From assembly GCF_963855985.1 (NCBI RefSeq), contig NC_087093.1, positions 17,995,001 through 18,059,000 of the forward strand: DNA of 64,000 nt, written 5' to 3'. The translations under genes and the position numbers were made by a program. The notes beneath the pieces are model-generated. The model was given only the letters and a program-made list of their open reading frames with translations. It did not search any database and had not been told where the DNA came from. This document shows, piece after piece, positions 54,868 to 64,000 of the stretch. Source of the stretch: Ostrinia nubilalis (taxonomy: Eukaryota > Arthropoda > Insecta > Lepidoptera > Crambidae). Within the stretch, counting starts at the first letter, position 1; each line of letters opens with the position of its first letter.

Positions 54868-56257
54868 ACCTGTATAGTTATGAATACTGAGCAAACATTA
54901 CGACGATGTAGGTAGATATGTTGTATATTGATGTGCTTGCTCTTGTTTACCATTCCAATCAAGACACATGTATCCAAATAACGATTCAATTTGAATGGAG
55001 CCATAACTCTCAATGTCAAATAAAGCAATCTTCAATTATGACAATGTTTGAGCAAGCACGAATCTGCAATCCACGCGAGCGTCATTGAGTTAGATTGCCT
55101 TAACGAGAGTCAATGCGGCTCGCCAGAGATTATGAATTTCATTTTAACGTTCACGCACCGGTTATAACTAGTTTCGTTGGTATGATCTTTGAATCACGTG
55201 GACACGACAATGGTGTTATGGGATGCTTAACATTCAGCGCTAATGGACTATCAAGGGACCAGCCAATTAAATGAAAAGTAATAGAGATCTAAGAATGAGG
55301 ACGAATGAGTTATTTATGTTTCTTTTCAAAAGAAACTGCAACTGGAGCAATTTTTGTAGGGTGGCTGACATGTTCTGACTTCTTACGTAAACATTTATAA
55401 TTTGACTACTTTGTAGAGACCACCACCAATTTAATATCTTTTTAATAAGTAATGAGGATAGGTACTTCGATGATGACGTCAGTGTCTCACGCATCATTGA
55501 CTTATTAAGGGAGTCTTATGAAAATAACCTTTCCAATGCTTAGCTATTCATTAAACTCCTGCTAAAGTGTCTCAACTGGCATCGCGTGCGAGCCGTCCCC
55601 ATCAGTATGCGCCCGCGCTGCTCCCAATTGCGGCATTAGCATACCCGGCCAGGCGCCGCCGAATTCGCTTGTACTGCCGCTGTCAAAGGAACGCCGCAAC
55701 ACAACGGATTTGCAACTTTATTGCTCACGTCTCTGCGATCACATTGAGTTTAATTGCTGCGAATCGCTTTTGTAAAAGAGCAGATTTTTGCCAGTCGATT
55801 TTAGATCTTCCTTGGTTTTAACACAGTTTGGTTTAGGTCGTTGATACGAATGAATAAGAGAAGATATTAGGATCGTCAGGCGTCGCACTTTGACCCGCTG
55901 GTAATGGACGCAAATTGATCGCGAGGCAAATTTTTCAACTCATTATGCGATGCGGGCGACGCGATGAGCGTGAGATGGCGGTAGTTCGTTCGCCTCCGCA
56001 ATTTCAACAGTATTATCTTTTTGATTGCTTTTCGGAACAGCGTGTCGATCACGATATGCTTCTATTTAAAGTAACACGATTTCGGTAATGCATTAGCGAA
56101 ATTCGCGTAGCATGATGATTGCTACTTTGGGAAGTACCCATGATCTCATTGGTGATCTATTGGCGTAGAATATTGAGAATATCTTTTGCGGATTTAACTT
56201 TCGAACTATCACATGACGAAGCTCATTTAATTTGCACTGTTTCTGCAAACAGACATG
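54868..56257. other. No supported gene
   Basis: AT-rich DNA with a GC-richer island at 55570-55740 and another at 55900-56000. The open frame at 55567-55821 (+) has no domain and no splice context. Confidence 0.35.
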
Positions 56258-56266
56258 TGATAAGTG

Positions 56267-56406
56267 ACACCCAGCGCTTTCCTGCTACCTTTACTTATGA
56301 GGTCTACGGTCCACCTTGTGGGTGGACAATCGACCGATGCCGCGATGTGGAAATGATTGGGGGAGGCTTATGTTCAGCAGTGGACGTCCTGTGGCTGAAA
56401 TGATGA
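56267..56406 (+). mobile_element. RTE-type LINE 3' end with inverted 5' segment (twin-primed)
   Basis: The left part (about 56267-56325) is the RTE C-terminal sequence in minus orientation (gctacctttacttatgaggt, ccaccttgtggg). The right part is the following segment in plus orientation (gattgggggaggcttatgtt, cagcagtggacgtcctgtgg, GATGAT tail). One target duplication, TGATAAGTG (56258-56266 and 56407-56415), surrounds both, so they arrived together. Confidence 0.8.
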
Positions 56407-56415
56407 TGATAAGTG

Positions 56416-59400
56416 GCTCACTATTTTAAAATTACATACTGAATATTTATGAGTCAACAGCAGTTAACAAACTTGTTTTTTCTCCCTAAATACGTAAACA
56501 CCATTGATACATGTCATGTCTAGCATCACGAAGTTTACACGTGTTTCTCGCCCATTTCTTTAATGAGACTAAAAAACGACTATTATGTCCATGGTATGCC
56601 CTGATGAACCAACAATCCGCAAATTGCAGTATGAGACATCCGTCATAATGGAGCCCTGCGCCATTGTCGCCGCAATCGGTTCGGGAAATTTTATGTAAGT
56701 AATTATGCCTTAATAACCGAGTGTGTGCGTTTATTAACTATAAACTATGCAATGATCTATAACACCGTGAGGAGAAATTAAACGTTCCCATTTGAAGTCC
56801 TTCGTTAATGGCCGACGCTAACAGTTGACACAATCAACTCTTGGATTTCTCTCTAGTAATGAGTTCATCGAGGTAATTAAACAAAAAATAATAGGAATAT
56901 CATGGAAAATAATAAGTTAGAGTAGATTGTTCGCCTGTAAAAAAAGATTACGATATTTATCAGAAATGATTTACGACCGAAGTTTAAGTGCTATAAATTA
57001 TACGCACTTATAAATAAAATTATGAAATAATTAACTGAGAAAATGCAATGAACGTTCTGTAGAAGCAACCTAGGACTACAATTACTTGTGTTTCATAACA
57101 AGAAGCGTAGGTAAATTTCCTGGGCATCATCAGGCACAAAGTTATTGTTCGTGCTGAACCCGTGACCTTTACGTGCCTACCGCGCACTTTTTGCCGCGTC
57201 GTTTTTGCACTCGCCACTCCATTGCGCTCCACTTTCTCCTAATTAGCGATTATACCAGCGTTAACATTATCCATTCTAAATTGCTTCTTAACCACCTTCG
57301 AATAGAGGTGGCAGGCATTACAGTAATTGCGTACGAACAACCTTTGTGCTGCGAACAAAGGAGTTTTTAATTTGGAGCTATTCATAACGCTTGGATTAAT
57401 GTTTTGACGTTCGCATTTGCTAATAGGCCACTTTCTCCGTATTATTGGGAAGCAACTCGTTAAGTTCGCTAAAAGACAGTTATTAAGTGTACAAAGTCGG
57501 ACTTAACAAGATGTTATTAGGTAAGCCGGGCCCGTTCGTTACCGGACTTACCTATATTTTTGCTGTCAAAGAGCGTCGTGTGTTTTTGTGTAAAAACGAG
57601 ATTGTTAGCGAAATTACTCCCTCAGCAGGAAAGCTCGATGTAGAGGCCATTACTCAGTTCAAAGAAATTTCTACTTTAACATTCTATTTATGAAGGTAAG
57701 TTCATTATTAAGTTGTAGGTAGCTATGATGGATTCATAGCTTCCAGGATTCATAGTCCAATATGCATTATAAAAATCATTTATTTATTCGTACCTAAAAC
57801 CATGTATGTATTAGGTATGTCTATAGATTCTGACTGAGAATAGAAAAAACGTTATTGCTCGGAAACTTTAGAATTAGCTATTAAGTATGTTTAAGACAAG
57901 CAATTAGAACCAATAAACAAACTTTACTCACCTCACAGACATGAGTGACGTAACATTAGCAATAATTCCATGTAACATCTCGGAATAGCTATGGAATTTT
58001 AGTTCATCGACATCAATTATTGAACAGATAGCTGTAAACATTTATTGGTCCGTAAATAAGTAAGTAAGTCCGCCGGCGCCGGGAAAACAAATGTCAAGTA
58101 CCTACGTTTGTTGTAAATGCCAAAGAAATGGGCGAAATTTGCAGCAACTACAATTAAAACTAATTGCGATGTCTGCAATCATAAATACATTAATTTAAGC
58201 CCAGACTCTATAGCCGAGGATCAGTTCTACGCTGTTGTTCACGAATTTCAAGTCGGTCAAATTAAATGAGCTTGCTTGTTTCAAACATTAATTTCTCTCA
58301 TTAGAGATACCTACTTATTTCTGATTGTTGTTTATTGTCTTTGGGTAGAAATAAAGAGTTAATTTACTCTACATTATTTAATTAACTGAAAAAGAGACAT
58401 TTATTGAGACTGCCTGAATTTTAATCAAATCTTACATAGTAATATACCTTCTTAACCTGACTCTGTTTTTAAATTAACAAATCGTAAGAGTTTCAAGACC
58501 AACAAAAGCCATCATATTGACAAAAAGAAACGTCTCAGTAACATTTCTATTCCCGCACGCTAGCAAAAATTTCTGTATCGCCATGGCAATTGCAAGGGCT
58601 GCTGGAGGCGACCCTTAGGCGCTATTGTGCTCGGCCCCAGATCTCGAAATGCACGAAGCTCTACAAACAGGGCTGGTACACATATTAGAAAATATAATAA
58701 GCAACTCAACAGGTCTTTTAAAACCAATACCTTTTTTCAGCAAATAAATTACCCCAGTGCGTAATGCATTGGTAATTATTTTCAGTCAGTTGGTTATAAT
58801 AGGCCGACTTTTAGTTCAGAAACTAAAATGTCAACAATCGGTTACTAAATAATGTTGTTAATTACTCAAAAGTTCAAAAGGTTTCTGATAAATGTGGCCA
58901 TCAAAATTTTTACAATTAATTACGGTAAAGTCGTCTACTTTCTTTTTTGCAGCCCTGCCCCAACGGAAACTATTCACGCGAGAAATGTTGCCAGCAAATT
59001 AATAGCTGGCTACTTTATCATATAAGCATACAATTTTGTAAACGGCTTTTATTTTGAATCATTGTCCTCTTAATAATTGAGAGTGCGTATGAAATTGAGA
59101 AAAAAGAGACAAACTTTTCGAATATAAAGGCTTGGTATGGGAGTAAAAAGGCCTGTTTTTTTAAAGTGACAAAAATAACAATTTCTAAATTCATCAACTG
59201 ATGTTATATTGGCCATTATAACCATAGGCTCGCCTTCTTTTCCTAGAAGCATGTCACCGCGTGTTTGCTCGTCATGATCCATTACAGCGATTGGCCCGGT
59301 GTCCACCTCTGCCGCCGTCACGTATCAACCGCTGGTCTGTTTGCCGTTCAAGTTTGCACTGTCCCCTGCGCTGCCCCCTGCCCCTTTGTCCCCCCTCAGG

Positions 59401-60383
59401 GCACAATTTAATTACCAAATGGAGCGTTTTTTGTGATCTGCGGAGCGTAAACACACCGTAACGATGTGCTGCTCCTGTACAGTACACATAACGGGACTCT
59501 TTTTACTTTGACCTTCTAATTGATGATAATTAAAACGCTGGCCTGAGAATTGAGCTGAATTTGTCTGCAGGGATTGAAGCAAATAATAGTGCTTGATAAA
59601 TGCACTGTGGACTCAAACTGTCGAACAAAAACATGTAAGTATGGATTAAGCACTGGGTAAAAAATTATGAACGAGACTTTTTGCACCTTGGAGTACACGG
59701 CTTATGAATTCATAAATTTACATTATGTTTATGATTAAAAATAGTGGCATATCAGATCCCAAGACCATTTAAAATAACGATGAATATAATGATCTTTGAT
59801 GCATCCAGTCTTAAAAAGTGGATAATAATCTCTTGATTCCCAGACGACGGAGTCTCCCAGCTAACAATAGAGTACTCTAAGTCATTACTGTAGCGCCCTC
59901 TGTACGGTCACCGCCTACAACAAAACTCCTCGTTATTTTAAACAATTCGATAACGAGGCCCCTGATTGTGGCGCAAGGGTCCTGCCCTTAATGAGCACCA
60001 AAGGAACTTTCGATGTTTGCCTAAGGCTGCTGTTTGCGAGTAATTTGAGGTCCTACATGTTTTAATGTAATGGGATTCTTGTTGGCTCGTAAAGTTTTAA
60101 TGAAATTGTTAGGTCCTTTGTAGTCGCGTAACGCGGTAGTTATTTAGCTTGGCTTGTTTTGATAGAGGAATCGTTATTTAGGATATGATTGTAATGATGA
60201 AGGCATTCAAACCCTTGTAAAAACTCAGGTTGTTTCATTAGAGCTGGAAGTAGATTCATCTTCATAAAGAAAAGTTATTAAAGTTATCAAAATATTGTAA
60301 ATATCAACAGAAACCGCATTATATCACAATATAGCATGAATGTTCAAAGGTTTGGATTAGTGAGACTTTACAATCATCATTTA

Positions 60384-60385
<2 letters not shown>
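56416..60385. other. No supported gene; scattered GC-richer islands
   Basis: An island at 59260-59470 is GC-rich with pyrimidine-rich runs. Open frames at 57487-57693 (+) and 59070-59321 (-) looked mildly coding but lack usable splice sites or family features. Confidence 0.35.
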
Positions 60386-60417
<32 letters not shown>

Positions 60418-60535
60418 CATAACAAGGCAGGTATTTGACCACAATCGCACCTGATGTTAAGTGGGATGCGGTCTAGGATGGTACATATCTGCCCTGTACC
60501 TCCTACCACTCGAACCGCTTATGCAAACTAAACAA
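60386..60535 (-). mobile_element. LINE 3' end (poly(A) tail plus 3' UTR)
   Basis: Poly(T) at 60386-60414, then atgcataacaaggcaggtat, cacctgatgttaagtgggat and gtacatatctgccctgtacc. This is a common lepidopteran CR1/Jockey-group LINE 3' UTR read from the minus strand. A very short relative occurs at about 62517-62545. No coding part is left. Confidence 0.7.
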
Positions 60536-62237
60536 TAAATATTCAAAGCGGTGACACAACCCGATACATAGGTACCGGTTCTACATTGTCAGCGAATCAA
60601 ACGGCGCCTCGCGATATGACACTTTAAAACACCCATGCGCCGCTCTGCGCAAGACCGTACGCAAATCGCCGGCCAATGGCAGCCCTCCGCGCGCGTATGT
60701 AAATGTTCTATATTCAAATCAGTTTAAAATCAGAACGCGCATGCACGTGCCGCCGCTTTTTATTGGCGCTTTATGCAAAGGGTTCTTTTTACAGTCGTGA
60801 TTTGGAGGGCGCGTGGTAGAAGGGTTGTGCCACAAGTCCGCAACCCTTTTTGGATGCAGCTGTTTTTTAGGGTTAGTTCGCGGCACGCAGCCGGAGTTTG
60901 TGACGTATTTTTTGCTGTGTCGCGTTCTTGTTGAATCAGTTTCAAATTGTTTAGGCACACCTGGCTTCCCCTTTTAGTCCACGTGCCAACTGCTTTTGTA
61001 TAGTGTCTATGAAGTAGAGTGTTGTCGTTCTTATACAAACAATTAACGAGTGGTATGAGATCGTGGAAGCATGGGAGCGGGCGCGGCGCAAACACCGCAA
61101 TCAGCTAATGTGCGGTGTCGTGTGGCGGCAAGGCGCAGGAGGATTTCATGTGAGGAGCATGGGAACGCGAACAAACACGTAATAATCTATTGAATATAAC
61201 GTTATGATCAGAGAATTTGTGGTGTCTATATCTATTCATGGCAAATCCATTTGTGATTACATTTAGGAGTTTGTTTCTCCCATGTAAAGTAGGTTATAAT
61301 GAGAGGTTTTGTACATCCAACACAAATTCAATTTAAAATTCATTGGGTCTTCTTTGTCCACTTTTACTCTACCTATTTATCTTTTTTAGATACACATAAA
61401 CCAACATATAACTTGTACCTGGGCAGAGGGAAGTTATAGTTTGTACGGAGCATCAATAAATATTGGGTGCAAACTGTTGGCGGTGTAGCGACACTGTTAA
61501 TGGCGGAAATTAAATATCCGCCGTCGTTATATTCGTCGCCACGCATTATTCTTTATGGGAATCATTCCGATTGAAACCAGAAAATTAATTAAATATTAAG
61601 CGCAATTGTTATGTCACATGCCCGCTATCTAGACGGATATTTAATCTAGAAATCGTCAATGGAAAACTACTCATAATATCATACCTACATTATAAGTATA
61701 AAAGTAAACAGGATATTCGTAAAAATGTTTCCATATCAAACTTACAAGAATCATTCTTAGGATCGGATTTCTTAAGGAAAAAGAGACCGCCTAAAACACG
61801 AAAATATTTTAGGGGAAAAGCATGATATTTCTTCAGTTCCGCGAGCACACACCGGACATGTCGCAGTTTTGACGCTCGCCGCAACGCAAATACCGACCGA
61901 CTGATTCTCGTGTTTACATTCACTCTCGCTGTTTGCCTGAAATATTTTTTTACGTACGTTTTAGCTGGCGTAGGGTTTCAGCTGATATTTGTTTATACTA
62001 GCTTCGTCCCCAACTCTGTCTGCGTGGCATTACATGTGTATCTACATTAACTTTTGTATACGTCCATCTACTTCAAACTATGGAATGTAGTTGTAACCTT
62101 TCCTTTCCTTATATTATTGTTCTGGAATATAATATTTTCCTGAATTCAAAGTAACGTGGTTTAATGATGTTTAGATGTATTCATTGGTAATATATTACAT
62201 AGGAGAATCTGTTATTACTGCCTAAAACAATCATTTT
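60536..62237. other. No supported gene
   Basis: GC-richer stretches at 60590-60700 and 61030-61150 lie in AT-rich DNA. Short minus-strand frames at 60719-61095 have no recognisable domain. Confidence 0.35.
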
Positions 62238-62500
62238 CAACCGACTTCAAAAAAGGAGGAGATTCTCAATTCGACCCGTATGTTTTTTTTCTATGTTTGT
62301 TACGCGATAACTCCGCCAATTATGAACCGATTTGAACAAATCTTTTTTCGGCGTATAGGTAATACCTCAAGGGTGGTCCCATTTAAATTTAATAATAGAA
62401 AAAACAACCCCCAAGGGTGGAAAATTGGGGATGAACTTTTTTATACGCAATATTTTTAATTTTTAGTTTTTTTTTGTGTTCACGCATTTGAAGTCGCTTT
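62238..62500. repeat. Dispersed lepidopteran 'ccgacttcaaaaaaggagga' repeat
   Basis: ccgacttcaaaaaaggagga, gattctcaattcgacccgta, cgcgataactccgccaatta and gaaccgatttgaacaaatct form a repeat that is very common in lepidopteran genomes. A short inverted piece (cctcctccttttttgaagta) occurs at about 22278. The class of this repeat is not clear to me. Confidence 0.65.
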
Positions 62501-64000
62501 TATTTTTTTTAAAAGTTATTTTTTTATGCATAACAAGGCAGACATAATAATCATATCCGAAAATAAGCGCTTTTCTTTGCTAAGTTGATAAATTGAAACA
62601 ATCGCCTTAGACCTGAGAAAATCTATTGTAATGCTTACTAAAACAACAACATAATTATCATACTTACAATAAATAACTAACTTCAACTACTAATTTCTAA
62701 ATAAACTCCTACTTCGCAAGTCCAAAGCAATCATGGAGAGAAATTACACATTCATATCGTATAACTACAGCACCATTGTCTGGTCGTTTCACGCCGGCGC
62801 GGGGGACGGGCGGGGAGGGATGAGGGGGCAACCCTTTCCTGGCCATCCATCACGGGGACGGCGAAATGTATTTTAATCTACTACCCTCCCGCTTCATGAA
62901 CGTGAAAAATGATCCGAGCGGTGACGAGCGCAGGAATTCGGTGTAAGACGCAGTAGTTTCGTCATAATATCAAAGTATATAATACCTATAAAGTTTCAAG
63001 CTGTAAAATAAAATGAATATATTATGTAAAATAGATTCAGCAATATTCTGGTATTTTCAATAATAGAAGTTTTATTAGGATACAAATTAATTAAGATTTT
63101 TGGTAGAGTCATAAAATCGATTAAATAGGTGTCATCATTATGACTAATATTAACGTTGATATCCAGTAGAAAGAACGAAAAACAAAACAATAACTTACGT
63201 TCAAGCAATGGGCCTTGTCAAGAGTTAGATCTAGAGTTAGATCTAAAGTGAGATCACTCAGGCAGTTCAATCTCTGTTCTGTTTCACAAAGATTTTGTCA
63301 TATCTTATTGCGGAAAACGTGTAAGTTTGCGTATTGGAATTCAATAGGTGGCTACTGCCGTCCCCTCTGCATTCGTATTCCCAGCATGCACCAAGGTGAA
63401 TTCTCCAGCTTTGATAGTTCGGAGCGTTCCCTCGACGACGGGCGTTATTAATCATACAAATTGTACGCTGACTTGTCGCCAGGCCCCGTCACGCTGCTCG
63501 CAGGCCTATCGGGCCGCGACTTTGAATAGATGAATAAACTGCCAGATGATTTATCGGTTTTGGGATAAACGTTGCGGAATTTCGCGACTCGTTGATGAAC
63601 TTGCACTTTTTTAGCATCTGTTGAAAAACCCTTATAGATTCTCCCAAGGAAATATACACCACTATCTTGTGACATGGTTAAATTATACCAACTTTCAGCA
63701 TTCACGAAGACAAAGAAATGCTCGTAATATTGATTGGATACTCATACTCAATCAAACCATACGAATCTATGATGGTTCTTGAAATGGCGAATTTATGTGA
63801 GTCTCGTCCGTTACGACTTGGGAAGCGCCGCCCAAGTACCTTCACGATTATGCTGTAAGGTCTATCTCTATCCTCGATCTCCGCATAATGCGAATGTTTT
63901 ACGGGGGCGGTGATATCTCGGATTACTAAAACATCTGTCCCGGAAAATTCACTCTTAGCGTTTATCGCGTCCTCGAGGGTAGATAGAGAAAAAACTGCAA
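62501..64000. other. No supported gene to right edge
   Basis: GC-rich islands at 62780-62940 and about 63800-64000. Open frames at 63215-63705 on both strands overlap and are unsupported. A duplicated gagttagatcta lies near 63220-63245. Confidence 0.35.

Noticed and set aside
57487..57693. 68-codon plus-strand frame
   Set aside because: No family features or splice context; it is isolated in a desert.
59070..59321. Minus-strand frame beginning with an acidic, coding-like segment
   Set aside because: It begins at GTG just after an in-frame TGA, with no usable acceptor, and its second half is AT-rich and unlike protein.

Overview
This is AT-rich nuclear DNA from an animal, almost certainly a moth or butterfly (Lepidoptera). 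The genes are split by short introns with ordinary GT-AG sites. The repeats are those that crowd lepidopteran genomes: RTE-type LINE tails reading 'gcagtggacgtc...ggctgaa' plus (GATG)n or (GAAC)n, 233-bp Helitrons that start TC and end CTAG, CR1/Jockey-group LINE 3' ends, tRNA-derived SINEs, and many palindromic MITEs. No bacterial-style operon, rRNA, true tRNA gene or CRISPR array is present.

Layout. (1) 1-5250: the 5' end of a minus-strand gene I do not recognise (two coding exons, 4258-4010) inside a GC-rich, CpG-rich promoter-like block. Its remaining exons must lie to the left, probably outside the window. (2) 5250-9980: no gene; MITEs and LINE/SINE debris. (3) 9980-29054: one minus-strand gene of at least ten coding exons. 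It encodes a single-pass receptor of about 540-550 residues with a signal peptide, a cysteine-containing ectodomain, one membrane helix and a cytoplasmic SEFIR domain, so it resembles an IL-17 receptor. Its introns hold identical Helitrons, foldback elements, RTE insertions and decayed copies of its own exons. (4) 29660-30589: a TTAA-flanked piggyBac-like element. (5) 30996-32990: a complete four-exon minus-strand gene for TMEM147, an ER translocon-associated membrane protein. (6) 33000-64000: a gene desert upstream of TMEM147. It has GC-richer islands that may be regulatory, a 5'-truncated CR1/Jockey LINE with an 849-codon open reading frame (42451-45072), and a 2.3-kb near-perfect palindrome (50123-52428).

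The most unusual part is the 3' half of the SEFIR receptor gene. Between exons 8 and 9 lie three degraded copies of exon 8, each keeping a splice-donor motif. Past the stop codon in exon 10 lies a tandem array of about nine 75-bp units. Each unit copies the last ~40 nt of exon 10 with its stop codon and a 5' splice site, fused to an RTE-like tail. Beyond the array is a decayed second copy of exon 10 that still has a strong acceptor and a short frame compatible with exon 9. This looks like repeated partial exon duplication inside one immune-type receptor gene.

Functionally, TMEM147 is a housekeeping ER protein and the SEFIR receptor is a likely plasma-membrane signalling receptor. They share a strand but nothing in the sequence links their roles. 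All exon calls come from reading splice sites and checking codon phase by hand; no alignment or transcript data were available.
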